The notes: generated by a model not told the origin, from the letters alone. A stretch of DNA of 64,000 nt from an uncultured Pelagibacteraceae bacterium (GCA_902629585.1 CACORI010000001.1:1-64000); one strand, 5' to 3'; counted from the stretch's first letter, positions 49,945-60,962 are shown. Numbers and translations: made by a program.

Positions 49945-50665
49945 AACTATTCTCCTTCAACCACTTGTTAGTTTCCTTCAAGCCGCCGAATGTATAAATG
50001 TGGAAGTTATCAGTATGCGATTTAACTTTCCCAATTAAATCATTAGGGTCTTTAGGTTTCAATAAATCTAGTGCCTTAGTAAAATTAGATTTAAGAAAAT
50101 TAAGGGAATTTTTCGCTCCTACAATATTAGCAAATTTAATTAAGCTCGATATTTTTAGTGGCCCAGTAATTCCCACATGAACTGGTATGCTTTGCTTAGA
50201 AATAAAATCTATAATAGGCTGAGGATCAAGTAACCATTGTGTTACAATATAATCAGCATAAGGCTTTTTATCTATCATAGCTTTTTCTAAATCTGAGTCG
50301 GATATATCAGGACTCCCCTCTGGGTGTCCAGCAATTCCTATCTTCATTTTTTCAAAATAACCTGTTTCTAAAAGTTGAAATGAACTATCAAATTTCCCTA
50401 AAGGTTCTCTGCCACCCCCTATTATCAAAGCTTGTTTGACACCTCCATCTTTACACATATTAACATAGTCTTTTAGCTCCTTTTCATTATGCATTGATCT
50501 AGCAGGAAAATGAGGAACAGGGTTAAAACCTTTTTTTACCAACTCAACTGCTTGTTGAGCAGTTTCTTTATAATCCCCACCAGGAAGCATAGTGATGTAA
50601 ACATCATTCACAGAGGGAACTGTGTTCAAGTCTGTATTAGGACTGATTTCTAGTGAAAAATTCAT
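49937..50665 (-). CDS. metF: Methylenetetrahydrofolate reductase-like protein
   Basis: 242 aa TIM-barrel MTHFR-like: NFSLEISPNTDLNTVPSVNDVYITMLPGG, FNPVPHFPARSM, GIAGHPEGSPD; overlaps the demethylase gene by 8 nt. Confidence 0.75.
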   Translation of the reverse strand: MNFSLEISPNTDLNTVPSVNDVYITMLPGGDYKETAQQAVELVKKGFNPVPHFPARSMHNEKELKDYVNMCKDGGVKQALIIGGGREPLGKFDSSFQLLETGYFEKMKIGIAGHPEGSPDISDSDLEKAMIDKKPYADYIVTQWLLDPQPIIDFISKQSIPVHVGITGPLKISSLIKFANIVGAKNSLNFLKSNFTKALDLLKPKDPNDLIGKVKSHTDNFHIYTFGGLKETNKWLKENSYV

Positions 50666-50768
50666 TTTTCAGATCATTATCTTTTTTAAAAAAGCTGTCA
50701 AAGAAATTCAACATATGGATTTATCGAAATTTGTTGCCCAACAATAATGACCATGATAATTTTTTTTT

Positions 50769-51962
50769 GTGGGCAAAAAACAAAAATTCAAAAATATTAC
50801 AGAAATAATAGACAGTAAAAAATTACTTGCTGTAAAAAAGCCAATTGACGAGGCAAATGGCCTTCCAAATGAATGCTATATCAACGAAGATTATTCGTTT
50901 TACGAAAGAGAAAAAGTATTTTTTAATAAGTGGACTGTGATTGGCGTTGGAAGCTCAATACCCAAATCTGGAGACAGCATATCATACAATCTGTTAGGGA
51001 TACCGTTGCTTATAATTAGAGATAAAAGTATGAAGATTCGCGTGTTTCATAATGTGTGTAGTCACAGGGGACACAAGCTTATAGAAAAATCTTGTAACTT
51101 GAAAAATGTAATTAGATGCCCTTATCACTCTTGGTCTTATGATTTTGAAGGCAATCTAGTAGCGACACCCCACATAGGGGGACTTAACATACATACCTCA
51201 AAAAATTTTGATAAAAGTAAAAATAAATTGAAAAGCGTAAGGACCAAAATTTGGATGGATATTATTTTTGTTAATCTGAATTCAAATGAGATTGATTTCG
51301 ATGAGTATATATCACCACTAGAACAAAGATGGAAAAAGTTTATTACTAAGGATGATCATAATTTAATAGTTCATTCAAATGACTATGGTTATTTTTGTTT
51401 AAATATTAATAGTAATTGGAAATTTGCGATTGAAAATTATTGTGAAAGTTATCATTTACCAACTATTCATCCAGAATTAAATAAAGTTTCAAACATAAAT
51501 GATCATTATCATATTCAAGGTTTGCCTAATAGATTTGCCGGCCAAGGAACAAAAAAATATGATCAACCAATGATTGGTAATAAAAAATTTGACACTTTTT
51601 CTAATTGGGAAAAAAATAGATTAAAAAATGCAGAATATGTTGCTTTATTTCCCAATGTAATGATTGGATTACATGTAGACTTGTTTTATGTATTTTGGCT
51701 TGAACCACTTGGAATAAATAAAACTAAAGAGCATATGCAAATATATTACGTTGGTAATGATAGTGCTAATGGAGAAGATTTAAAAGAATTGAGACAAGAG
51801 AACTCAAGATTTTGGAAAAAAGTTATGTTAGAAGATGTAGGTGCAATTGAAAGTATGCAAAAAGGAAGATGTTCTCCTTTTTATAATGGTGGAAGTTTTT
51901 CCTCTATTATGGATCAACCAACACATCAATTTCATAAATGGGTTGTTGAAAGTCTAATTTGA
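50769..51962 (+). CDS. Rieske [2Fe-2S] oxygenase alpha subunit (choline/betaine monooxygenase-like), GTG start
   Basis: 397 aa; Rieske motif CSHRGHKLIEKSCNLKNVIRCPYHSW; mononuclear Fe region NWKFAIENYCESYHLPTIHPEL. GTG at 50769. Confidence 0.8.
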   Translation: MGKKQKFKNITEIIDSKKLLAVKKPIDEANGLPNECYINEDYSFYEREKVFFNKWTVIGVGSSIPKSGDSISYNLLGIPLLIIRDKSMKIRVFHNVCSHRGHKLIEKSCNLKNVIRCPYHSWSYDFEGNLVATPHIGGLNIHTSKNFDKSKNKLKSVRTKIWMDIIFVNLNSNEIDFDEYISPLEQRWKKFITKDDHNLIVHSNDYGYFCLNINSNWKFAIENYCESYHLPTIHPELNKVSNINDHYHIQGLPNRFAGQGTKKYDQPMIGNKKFDTFSNWEKNRLKNAEYVALFPNVMIGLHVDLFYVFWLEPLGINKTKEHMQIYYVGNDSANGEDLKELRQENSRFWKKVMLEDVGAIESMQKGRCSPFYNGGSFSSIMDQPTHQFHKWVVESLI

Positions 51963-51963
51963 A

Positions 51964-52371
51964 ATGAAAATAATTCTTATAATGGGTTTACCAGGATCTG
52001 GGAAAACAACTTTGGCATCTCATTTAGTTCCTTTGTTAAAAGCTAAATGGCTTAATGCTGACGAGGTAAGAAAAGAGGCTGATGACTGGGATTTTTCACC
52101 TGAGGGAAGAACCAGACAAGCAAAAAGAATGTGGAGCAAAGCATTAGAATTAAAGAACCAAGGTTTTCATGTTGTTGCAGATTTTGTTTGCCCAACTCCC
52201 GCAGCTAGATCACTGTTTCCCGCTGATTACATTATTTGGGTAGATACAATTAAAGAAGGTAGATTTGATGATACAAATAAGATGTTTGTAAAACCTGATA
52301 AGTATAACTTTCATGTTACCACACAAGATGCTAAAAATTGGGCACCAAAAATATTTAAGGAGATAGATTAA
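51964..52371 (+). CDS. P-loop kinase, adenylylsulfate kinase-like
   Basis: 135 aa; IILIMGLPGSGKTTLASHLVPLLKAKWLNADEVRKEADDWDFSPEGRTRQAKRM. Confidence 0.7.
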   Translation: MKIILIMGLPGSGKTTLASHLVPLLKAKWLNADEVRKEADDWDFSPEGRTRQAKRMWSKALELKNQGFHVVADFVCPTPAARSLFPADYIIWVDTIKEGRFDDTNKMFVKPDKYNFHVTTQDAKNWAPKIFKEID

Positions 52372-52745
52372 TGTCTTATAAATGGGATAATAAAAAACCA
52401 ACTGCACAGATGTTAGGTAGATGGCAACCATTTCATGAAGGTCATTACACTCTATTTAAAGAGATAATAAAAAAAACAGGTCAAGTATGTATTCAAATTA
52501 GAGATGTGCAAGGTGTTGATGATAATCCTTTTGATTTTGAAACAGTAAAAAAAAAAATCGAAGAAAGACTTAACCCAGAATTTGAGGGTCGTTTTAAAAT
52601 CATTCTTGTTCCAAATATAACCAACATTTGTTATGGAAGAGGTGTCGGATACAAAATTGAAGAAATTATATTACCAGAGGAAGTGCAAAAAATTTCAGCT
52701 ACAAAAATAAGAGCTAAAATGAGAGAAGAAGGTAAACTTAAATAA
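52371..52745 (+). CDS. Cytidylyltransferase-like nucleotidyltransferase
   Basis: 124 aa; GRWQPFHEGHYTLFKEI (HxGH motif), ISATKIRAKMREEGK (ISxTKIR). Confidence 0.75.
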   Translation: MSYKWDNKKPTAQMLGRWQPFHEGHYTLFKEIIKKTGQVCIQIRDVQGVDDNPFDFETVKKKIEERLNPEFEGRFKIILVPNITNICYGRGVGYKIEEIILPEEVQKISATKIRAKMREEGKLK

Positions 52746-52748
52746 TTC

Positions 52749-53525
52749 TTGATGAACATAAAGACCATTAAGCAGGGCAAAGATATTGTCAGAGTAATTA
52801 TAAATGAGCCAAAAACATACAACTCATTATCAACAAATAATCTTATTGATTTAATTAAAATTTTCAAAAAACTTGATTTAGATAAAACCGTAAAAGTAAT
52901 AATCTTGGAGGGAGCAGGAAAAGGCTTTAGCGCAGGACACAATTTAAATGAGGTGAAAAATTTAAAAAAAAAAGAAAAATATCAAAAATTATTTAATCTT
53001 TGTTCAAAGCTTATGCTTCAAATTGTTGAGGGTAGAAAACCAGTTATCGCAAAAGTTCATGGAGCTGCGTATGCTGCTGGTTGTCAATTAGTAGCCAGCT
53101 GTGACCTGGCTTACTGTTCTAAGGATGCATTATTTGCAACACCAGGTGTAAACATAGGATTATTTTGTAGCACTCCAATGGTTGCGGTAAGTAGAAAGAT
53201 TAATAGAAAACCAATGATGAAAATGTTGCTTACAGGAGATCCAATAAATGCGAGTTATGCAAAGGAGATAGGATTGATAAATAATTTTTATTTAAAATCT
53301 AAGTTAGATAGAGAAGTTTTAAGGGTAGCAAGAAAGATTGCATCAAAATCAAATATTACAATAAAAATTGGCAAACAAGCATTTTATAAACAATTAGAAA
53401 TGCCTTTAAGAAAAGCATACTCTTATACAAGTAAAATGATGACCCTAAATATGATGGCAATGGATGCCAAAGAGGGAATTTCAGCATTTTTAGAAAAAAG
53501 AAAACCGAAATGGAAAAATAAATGA
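52749..53525 (+). CDS. Enoyl-CoA hydratase/isomerase family protein
   Basis: 258 aa; ILEGAGKGFSAGHNLNEVK, KPVIAKVHGAAYAAGCQLVASCDLAYCSKDALFATPGVNIGL. Confidence 0.85.
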   Translation: MMNIKTIKQGKDIVRVIINEPKTYNSLSTNNLIDLIKIFKKLDLDKTVKVIILEGAGKGFSAGHNLNEVKNLKKKEKYQKLFNLCSKLMLQIVEGRKPVIAKVHGAAYAAGCQLVASCDLAYCSKDALFATPGVNIGLFCSTPMVAVSRKINRKPMMKMLLTGDPINASYAKEIGLINNFYLKSKLDREVLRVARKIASKSNITIKIGKQAFYKQLEMPLRKAYSYTSKMMTLNMMAMDAKEGISAFLEKRKPKWKNK

Positions 53526-53710
53526 ATTTAAAAAATTTATTAATCATAATTTTTATAATAATAGGATTAATTGTGGTTTTAAACTTTAGAGATCACAACT
53601 TTAAAAGAGCAATTGATGCTTGTGTAGCTGGAAGTCAAAAGCTTGAGAAACCAATGACAATAGATGAAGCTAAAAAGTTTTGTGAAAAAAAAATTATGAA
53701 CAAAGATTAG
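53522..53710 (+). CDS. Small membrane-anchored hypothetical protein
   Basis: 62 aa, N-terminal TM (LLIIIFIIIGLIVVLNF); ATGA overlap with upstream stop. Confidence 0.5.
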   Translation: MNLKNLLIIIFIIIGLIVVLNFRDHNFKRAIDACVAGSQKLEKPMTIDEAKKFCEKKIMNKD

Positions 53711-53715
53711 ATTTA

Positions 53716-54120
53716 ATGACTAACACAAAGGAAATTTTAACAACATCTACTAATATAGCTTTAGTTGGAGCCAGCAAAGATTTAACTAAAACTTCATCTG
53801 TTGTAATGAAATATTTACAAAAATATGGTTATAAAGTTTTTCCTGTAAATCCAAATATGAAGGGAGAAAGAATTTTAGGAGAAAATGTATACGGAAAGAT
53901 TTCAGAAATTAAAGATAAAATTGATATTGTTGATGTGTTTAGACCATCAAATGAAGCTATTGAAATTGCTAAAGAAGCTGTCATTGTAGGTGCAAAGGTA
54001 CTGTGGTTACAATTAAAAATAAAAAATGATGAAGCTAGAAAAATAGCAGAGGCTAATAATATATTATATATTGAAGATAAATGTACAAAAATTGAAATTG
54101 AAAAATTTATTAATAAATGA
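53716..54120 (+). CDS. CoA-binding domain protein
   Basis: 134 aa; IALVGASKDLTKTSSVVMKYLQKYGYKVFPVNPNMKGERILGENVYGKISEI. Confidence 0.85.
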   Translation: MTNTKEILTTSTNIALVGASKDLTKTSSVVMKYLQKYGYKVFPVNPNMKGERILGENVYGKISEIKDKIDIVDVFRPSNEAIEIAKEAVIVGAKVLWLQLKIKNDEARKIAEANNILYIEDKCTKIEIEKFINK

Positions 54121-54686
54121 AAAAAATTTTTATTGTTTATGGTCATTACAATGAAAAATCCTTTAATGCAGCAATAAGAGATACTTTTAAAGAGACTGTA
54201 GAGAAAAATGGTCACTATGTTGATATTGTTGATCTTTACAAAGAAAAATTTGATCCAGTTTTTTCTGGAGAAGAACCAGATGAGAAAGTTCTAGACCATA
54301 GAAAAAGAATAGAAAAATCAGATGCAATAGTTTTAATTGCCCCCATATGGAATTTTAGAATGCCAGCTATCGTTGAAGGATGGGTGGATAAAGTTTTAGC
54401 TCCACCTTGGGCATTTAAATTTAAAAAAATTTTTGGAAATTATGGTTACCCCATAGGAAATCTTAAGGGAAAAAAAGCTGTTGTTTTTTGCACATATGGC
54501 TCTCCACAATTCGCTGTAAGAACATTTTTTCTTAATATGCCGACAAAAAGGCTAAGGAGGGGGGTATTCAACATATGCGGCATAACGGATGTTATATATC
54601 GAAGATACTTTGCTGTACCATTCGTAGAAGATTATAAAAGAAAAAAATTTTTAGAAGATGTTAAAAAAACAGCAAATAATATTTAA
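54117..54686 (+). CDS. NAD(P)H dehydrogenase (quinone)/flavodoxin-like fold protein
   Basis: 189 aa; IFIVYGHYNEKSFNAAIRDTFKETVEKNGHYVDIVDLYKEKFDPVF, LIAPIWNFRMPAIVEGWVDKVL. Confidence 0.85.
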   Translation: MKKIFIVYGHYNEKSFNAAIRDTFKETVEKNGHYVDIVDLYKEKFDPVFSGEEPDEKVLDHRKRIEKSDAIVLIAPIWNFRMPAIVEGWVDKVLAPPWAFKFKKIFGNYGYPIGNLKGKKAVVFCTYGSPQFAVRTFFLNMPTKRLRRGVFNICGITDVIYRRYFAVPFVEDYKRKKFLEDVKKTANNI

Positions 54687-55131
54687 TATTCTAGCAATTT
54701 TTCTTTTCTCAATAACAATTTCTAATGCAGAACTTATAAAGCCAAAAAGCGATATTAAGCCAAGTAAAGTCGTAGAAATTCAATTATTAGGCCTTCAAAA
54801 AAACGATTTAAATTATAAAGATAGCGGAATAGAACAAACATGGAATTTTGCACACCCAAGCAATAAAAAAGTCACAGGTCCTTTGAATAATTTTAAGAGG
54901 ATGTTAAAAGGAGATTCTTACAGGATGATGATTGATCACTTGAGTCATACCATTACCCAGCTAGGAACTGGAGAAAACTGGGCTCAATTTGAAGTAATAA
55001 TACTAGATAAAGAAAAAATTTATCATAAATTTAACTGGCAAGTGGAAAAATATACTATAGAAGGCCCTTTAAAAGATTGTTGGTTAACAACTATGGTATC
55101 TAATCCCATACCGTTAGGTAGCTCAATTTGA
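54658..55131 (+). CDS. Secreted hypothetical protein, DUF4864-like
   Basis: 157 aa with signal peptide; VVEIQLLGLQKNDLNYKDSGIEQTWNFAHPSNK; overlaps preceding gene by 29 nt. Confidence 0.6.
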   Translation: MLKKQQIIFNILAIFLFSITISNAELIKPKSDIKPSKVVEIQLLGLQKNDLNYKDSGIEQTWNFAHPSNKKVTGPLNNFKRMLKGDSYRMMIDHLSHTITQLGTGENWAQFEVIILDKEKIYHKFNWQVEKYTIEGPLKDCWLTTMVSNPIPLGSSI

Positions 55132-55186
55132 ATTCAAGGTTACAATTTTGTTTCGAAATGAATAAAAATTTAGTAGGAATCCCTTA

Positions 55187-57619
55187 ATGAAATCTAAAAC
55201 AAAAGTAGTAGTAGTTGGTGGTGGAGTTGTAGGTGTTAGTGCACTTTATCATTTAGCAAAAAAAGGTTGGTCAGATGTAGTTTTAGTTGAGAGAAAAGAG
55301 TTAACCTCGGGTTCAACTTGGCATGCTGCAGGATTGCTTCCGCTGTTTAATATGAGTTACTCAGTTGGTCAATTACACAAATATGCGGTCGATCTTTATA
55401 AAAAATTAGAGGAGGAGACTGGAAAAAATGTTGGTTTTAGTGTGGTTTCAAATATTCGTCTAGCAAGCACAAATGATAGAATGGATGAGTATCATCAGTA
55501 TGCTGGTGTTGCTAAAACAATTGGTGTAGATGTAAAATTTTTAACACCTCAACAAGTAAAAGAAATTTGGCCACTTTGTCATACAGATGATTTAGTTGGA
55601 GCCATTCAACACCCAGAGGATGGCTACATTCAACCTGCTGATTTAACTCAAGCTCTTGCTACAGGAGCAAGAAACAAAGGAGCTGAAATTTATCGAAATA
55701 CAACTGTTTTAGGAATGAAACAAACAAAAGATGGTTGGATAGTAGAGACTGATAAAGGCTCTATTGAATGTGAACATATTATCTCATGCTCTGGTAATTT
55801 CGCAAGACAAACTGGAGAAATGGTAGGATTAGATATTCCAGTCATTCCAGTAGAACATCAATATATAGTGACTGAGCCACATCCAGAAATTCAGAAAAGA
55901 AAAAAAGCGGGGCTTCCGGAAATGGGAGTTTTAAGAGATAGTGATAGCAGATGGTATATGAGAGAGGAAGCTGGTGGATTAATTTTAGGTCCATATGAAG
56001 ATGGTGCCCCTGCTTGTTATGTAGAAGGACCATCAAAAAATTCTGAATACGAATTATTTCAAGAAGACTTAGATAGACTAGCACCGCATATTGAGGGAGC
56101 AATTCATAGAGTTCCAGCTTTTGGCGAAGTAGGAGTTAAAAAAGTTTACAACGGTGCAATTTGTTATACTCCAGACGGTAATCCAATTGTAGGGCCAGCG
56201 TGGGGTTTAAAAAATTTTTGGATAAATGAAGGACATAGTTTTGGTATAACTGCTGCAGGAGGTGCTGGTTGGCAATTAGCTGAATGGATTATTGATGGAG
56301 AACCAACTATTGATATGCTGGGAGTTGAACCTAGAAGATATGGAAATTATGCTACTAAATCGTATTTAAAAGCAAAAAATGAGGAAGCATATAGTCATGT
56401 TTTTATTGTTCATTATCCTGATGAAGAGAGACCAGCAGCTAGACCTTTAAGAACAGCACCTTGTTATGAAAGAATGAAAAATTTAGGAGCAGTGTTTGGA
56501 CAAAAATTTGGTTGGGAAAGACCAAATTTTTTTGCTACGGATGGCATGGAGCAAAAAGATGATTGGTCATTTAGAAGATCTAAGTGGTTTGATGCTATTA
56601 AAAAAGAGTGTGAAAATGTCAAAAAGAATGTTGGTCTTTTAGACATGACAGCATTTGCAAAATGTAGAATTAAAGGTTCAAAGGCAGAAGAATTTTTAGA
56701 TTATTTAGTGGCAAATAAGCTTCCAAAAAAAATTGGAAGAATTAATTTATGTCACGCTCTAAATACCAAGGGTGGAGTTCACTCAGAGTTCACAATTATG
56801 AAAGAGGCAGAGAACAGTTATTATTTAGTTTCAGCAGGTGCTAATTTACGATTAGATCATGATTGGATACAAAAATGGATGCCTACAGATGGCTCTGTGA
56901 TTTTTGAGGATTTGACTAACAGCACAGGAGTATTAGTAGTTGCTGGTCCAAAAGCTAGAGAGTTAATGCAAAAAGTATCAAAAGATGATTTTGCCAATGA
57001 GAACTTCAAATGGCTGACTGCTAAGAATGTTAACGTGGGATATGCGCCAGTCAACGCTATGCGAGTTAATTTTGTTGGAGAACTTGGTTGGGAATTACAT
57101 CATCCAATTGAGTATCAGAATCATATTTTTGATAAATTGATGGAAGCAGGCAAAGATTTAGGAATAAAACCATTTGGAATAAGAGCTATGAACAGTTTAA
57201 GAGTTGAAAAATCTTATAAACTTGTTGGTACTGAGTTATCAATCGAATATTCACCTTATGAGTCTGGTTTGGATAGATTTATTCATCCTAACAAAGGAAA
57301 CTTTATTGGTCTTGATGCATTAAATAAATGGAGAGAAAAAGGTTTCAATAATAAATTAGTAACACTTGAAGTTCATAACACCACAGATTCTGATGTATTA
57401 GGAAATAATCCAATATATAAAAATGATAAAGTAGTTGGAAGAGCTACAGGTGGGGAATATGGATTTAGACTAGATAAATCAATAGCTCTAGCAATGGTAA
57501 AACCCGATTTAGCCAACGTTGGAGAGAAGCTTAAAGTCGACATTTTAGGAAAGATGTATGAGGCTACAATTCTAGATGAGAGTCCATACGATAGTGAAAA
57601 TAAATTATTGAGAGCTTAA
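55187..57619 (+). CDS. Dimethylglycine dehydrogenase-like FAD/GcvT fusion protein
   Basis: 810 aa; [50 protein letters not shown] plus C-terminal GcvT domain ([23 protein letters not shown]); followed by etf genes. Confidence 0.8.
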   Translation: MKSKTKVVVVGGGVVGVSALYHLAKKGWSDVVLVERKELTSGSTWHAAGLLPLFNMSYSVGQLHKYAVDLYKKLEEETGKNVGFSVVSNIRLASTNDRMDEYHQYAGVAKTIGVDVKFLTPQQVKEIWPLCHTDDLVGAIQHPEDGYIQPADLTQALATGARNKGAEIYRNTTVLGMKQTKDGWIVETDKGSIECEHIISCSGNFARQTGEMVGLDIPVIPVEHQYIVTEPHPEIQKRKKAGLPEMGVLRDSDSRWYMREEAGGLILGPYEDGAPACYVEGPSKNSEYELFQEDLDRLAPHIEGAIHRVPAFGEVGVKKVYNGAICYTPDGNPIVGPAWGLKNFWINEGHSFGITAAGGAGWQLAEWIIDGEPTIDMLGVEPRRYGNYATKSYLKAKNEEAYSHVFIVHYPDEERPAARPLRTAPCYERMKNLGAVFGQKFGWERPNFFATDGMEQKDDWSFRRSKWFDAIKKECENVKKNVGLLDMTAFAKCRIKGSKAEEFLDYLVANKLPKKIGRINLCHALNTKGGVHSEFTIMKEAENSYYLVSAGANLRLDHDWIQKWMPTDGSVIFEDLTNSTGVLVVAGPKARELMQKVSKDDFANENFKWLTAKNVNVGYAPVNAMRVNFVGELGWELHHPIEYQNHIFDKLMEAGKDLGIKPFGIRAMNSLRVEKSYKLVGTELSIEYSPYESGLDRFIHPNKGNFIGLDALNKWREKGFNNKLVTLEVHNTTDSDVLGNNPIYKNDKVVGRATGGEYGFRLDKSIALAMVKPDLANVGEKLKVDILGKMYEATILDESPYDSENKLLRA

Positions 57620-58368
57620 TGAAAATTTTAGTCGCAGTAAAAAGAGTTATTGATTACAATGTTCAAATTAGAGTGAAAGAGGATGGTAGCGGGGTAGTAA
57701 CCGATAATGTTAAGATGTCAACTAACCCGCCTGATGATAATGCTATCGAGGAAGCTGTAAAACTCAAAGAAGCTGGAAAAGCTTCAGAAGTTATAGTAGT
57801 TTCTGTAGGTGATGAAAAAGCCCAAGAGACAGTTAGAAAAGCATTAGCTGTCGGTGCTGACCGTGGAATTCTTGTCAAAGCAGAGGGTATGATAGAGCCT
57901 TTGGCTGTATCAAAAATCTTAATGAAAATAGTTGGAAAAGAAAAACCAGATTTAGTTTTTATGGGAAAACAAGCAATAGATGACGACTGCAATCAAACTG
58001 GACAAATGTTAGCTGCTTTATTGAAATGGCCACAAGCTACTTTTGCATCCAAGATTGAAGTTAAAGATAAATCTTTAGAAGTTACGAGAGAAGTAGATGA
58101 AGGACTTGAAACTATAGAAGTTAATACTCCTGCAATAATTACCTGTGATTTAAGACTAAATGAACCTAGATACGCTTCTTTACCAAACATAATGAAAGCA
58201 AAAAAGAAGCCAATTGAACAAATAAATGCCTCAGATCTAAGTGTTGATACAAAACCTCGAATTGAACAAATTAAAGTAGAAGAGCCACCGAAAAGAAAGG
58301 CGGGGATTAAAGTCGCAAGTGTTGAAGAATTAGTTCAAAAACTAAAAAATGAAGCTAAAGTAATATAA
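57619..58368 (+). CDS. etfB: Electron transfer flavoprotein beta subunit
   Basis: 249 aa; [57 protein letters not shown]. Confidence 0.95.
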   Translation: MKILVAVKRVIDYNVQIRVKEDGSGVVTDNVKMSTNPPDDNAIEEAVKLKEAGKASEVIVVSVGDEKAQETVRKALAVGADRGILVKAEGMIEPLAVSKILMKIVGKEKPDLVFMGKQAIDDDCNQTGQMLAALLKWPQATFASKIEVKDKSLEVTREVDEGLETIEVNTPAIITCDLRLNEPRYASLPNIMKAKKKPIEQINASDLSVDTKPRIEQIKVEEPPKRKAGIKVASVEELVQKLKNEAKVI

Positions 58369-59321
58369 TGTCAGTTTTATTAATTTCGGAGCACAATAAT
58401 AAAGAGGTAAAACCATTTACCTATAATGCGATTTCTGCTGCATCGCAAATAAATGAAGACTTGCATGTGTTAGTATTGGGATCAAATTCAGAAAATGTCG
58501 CAAAATCTATTTCTGAAGTCCCAAATGTAAAAAAAGTAATTCATGTAGATAATTCTATGTATGAAAATTACTTAGCAGAAAATTATACATCAGCAATAAC
58601 AAAAATTTCGGAAAATTATTCTCATATCATCTGCTCTGCTAATACATTTGGTAAAAATTTAATGCCAAGAGTTGCGGCCTTATTAGATGTTTCACAAGTA
58701 AGCGATATTACAAAAGTAATTTCTGAAGATACGTTTTTAAGACCGATTTATGCTGGTAACGCATTTGCTACGGTAAAAAGTAATGATAAGATCAAGTGTG
58801 TTACTATTAGACCTACGTCATTTGATCCTGCACCAACAACTGGAGGCTCAGCTGAAATAGAAAATGGAAACCCTGGAGATGAGACAAGTTTATCAAAATT
58901 TATTAAAAAAGAGGAAATTAAGTCTGATAGACCTGAGCTAGGAACTGCTAGAGTTGTTATCTCTGGTGGGAGAGGAATGCAAAGCGGTGAAAATTTTAAA
59001 TTAATTACTGCTGTTGCTGACAAGCTAAATGCAGCAATAGGCGCATCAAGAGCTGCAGTAGATGCAGGATATATTACAAACGATCATCAAGTAGGTCAAA
59101 CAGGGAAAGTGGTGGTTCCAGATCTTTATATTGCAGTAGGTATTTCAGGTGCAATACAACACTTAGCTGGAATGAAAGAAAGCAAAGTTATAGTAGCCAT
59201 AAATAAAGATGGTGAAGCTCCAATTTTTAGTGTTGCTGATTATGGTTTAGAAGCTGACCTTTTTGATGCATTGCCAAAGTTCTTAGAAGAACTTAATAAA
59301 TTAAACACTATACAAAAATAG
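58368..59321 (+). CDS. etfA: Electron transfer flavoprotein alpha subunit
   Basis: 317 aa; [77 protein letters not shown]. Confidence 0.95.
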   Translation: MSVLLISEHNNKEVKPFTYNAISAASQINEDLHVLVLGSNSENVAKSISEVPNVKKVIHVDNSMYENYLAENYTSAITKISENYSHIICSANTFGKNLMPRVAALLDVSQVSDITKVISEDTFLRPIYAGNAFATVKSNDKIKCVTIRPTSFDPAPTTGGSAEIENGNPGDETSLSKFIKKEEIKSDRPELGTARVVISGGRGMQSGENFKLITAVADKLNAAIGASRAAVDAGYITNDHQVGQTGKVVVPDLYIAVGISGAIQHLAGMKESKVIVAINKDGEAPIFSVADYGLEADLFDALPKFLEELNKLNTIQK

Positions 59322-59342
59322 AAAAATCTGTAAGAAATTATT

Positions 59343-60962
59343 ATGTCCAGAGAGACAATGGAATATGATGTTGTAATTGTTGGTGGTGGGCCATCTGGTT
59401 TATCTACAGCTATAAAATTAAAACAATTAAATTCAAATCTTAATGTTTGTGTTTTAGAAAAAGCTTCAGAAATTGGAGCACATATTTTAAGTGGCAATGT
59501 TTTTGAAACAAGAGCACTAGATGAATTAATTCCTAACTGGAAAGAATTAAATGCCCCAATAAAAACTAAAGTCTCGAAGGAAAAATTTTTATTTCTAGGT
59601 AAAACAAAATCATTAAGTTGGCCTACATGGTTACTTCCATCGGTACAAAAAAATCACAATAACTTTATAATTAGCCTTGCAAATTTATGTAGATGGCTTG
59701 CGGAGCAAGCAGAAGCTATAGGTGTTGAAATTTTTCCAGGTTTCCCAGCTTGTGAAGTTTTATATAATGATGATGGTTCGGTTAAAGGTGTTGCTACTCA
59801 AGATATGGGTATTGATAAAGATGGGAACAAAAAAGATAGTTATGAGCCTGGTATTGAACTTTTAGGAAAAGTCACTGTTTTTGCTGAAGGCTGTAGAGGA
59901 CATTTAGGAAAACAATTAATTAAAAAATTTGAATTAGATAAAGGTAAGGATCCTCAACAATATGGAATAGGATTTAAAGAAATATGGGAAATAGATGAGA
60001 AAACACATGAAGAAGGTCTCGTGATGCATACAGCTGGTTGGCCTTTGGACAACAATACTTATGGAGGTAGCTTCATGTATCACGCCGAGAACAAGCAGGT
60101 TTTTTTAGGATATGTAATTGGTTTAGATTATAAAAATCCTCATTTATCTCCATATGATGAATTTCAGAGATTTAAAACTCACCCAGCAATAAAAAAAATA
60201 ATTGAAGGCGGAAAAAGAATTTCTTACGGAGCGAGAGCGTTAATCGAGGGAGGTATTCAAAGCCTACCTAAAATGTATATGCCTGGTGCACTATTAGTTG
60301 GTTGTGATGCAGGAACATTAAATATGCCAAAGATTAAAGGATCTCATACAGCAATTAAAAGTGGGATGATTGCAGCGGAAACTATAAATTATCATATAGA
60401 AAGAGGTGATAATTTATCTTTATATGAAAAACTTTTTAAAAATAGTTGGATTTATAAAGAATTACATGAGGCTAGAAATGTAAAACCAAGTTTCAATTGG
60501 GGTCTTATTTTAGGAATTTTATTCACCGGAATAGATCAAATAATATTTAGAGGCAAAATGCCATTCACTTTAAAACACAAACATGCAGACCATGAAACCT
60601 TAAAGTCTGCTAAGGAAATGCCAAAAATTGAATATCCAAAGCCAGATAATATAATTTCTTTTGATAAGACAAGTTCAGTATATTTAACAGGAACAAATCA
60701 TGTAGATAATCAGCCTGTCCATTTACAATTAAAGGATCCAAATTTACCAATTTCATATACACTTGAAAAATATGATGAACCAGCACAAAGATATTGTCCA
60801 GCAGGTGTGTATGAAGTTCAAAGAGAAAATAATGTTAATAAATTTGTTATTAATTCACAGAATTGTATTCATTGTAAAACCTGTGACATCAAAGAACCTT
60901 CTCAAAATATTATTTGGGTAACCCCTGAAGGTGGAGGCGGTCCAAAATATGGAAACATGTGA
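59343..60962 (+). CDS. Electron transfer flavoprotein-ubiquinone oxidoreductase
   Basis: 539 aa; DVVIVGGGPSGLSTAIKLKQL, C-terminal 4Fe-4S NSQNCIHCKTCDIKEPSQNIIWVTPEGGGGPKYGNM. Confidence 0.95.
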   Translation: MSRETMEYDVVIVGGGPSGLSTAIKLKQLNSNLNVCVLEKASEIGAHILSGNVFETRALDELIPNWKELNAPIKTKVSKEKFLFLGKTKSLSWPTWLLPSVQKNHNNFIISLANLCRWLAEQAEAIGVEIFPGFPACEVLYNDDGSVKGVATQDMGIDKDGNKKDSYEPGIELLGKVTVFAEGCRGHLGKQLIKKFELDKGKDPQQYGIGFKEIWEIDEKTHEEGLVMHTAGWPLDNNTYGGSFMYHAENKQVFLGYVIGLDYKNPHLSPYDEFQRFKTHPAIKKIIEGGKRISYGARALIEGGIQSLPKMYMPGALLVGCDAGTLNMPKIKGSHTAIKSGMIAAETINYHIERGDNLSLYEKLFKNSWIYKELHEARNVKPSFNWGLILGILFTGIDQIIFRGKMPFTLKHKHADHETLKSAKEMPKIEYPKPDNIISFDKTSSVYLTGTNHVDNQPVHLQLKDPNLPISYTLEKYDEPAQRYCPAGVYEVQRENNVNKFVINSQNCIHCKTCDIKEPSQNIIWVTPEGGGGPKYGNM

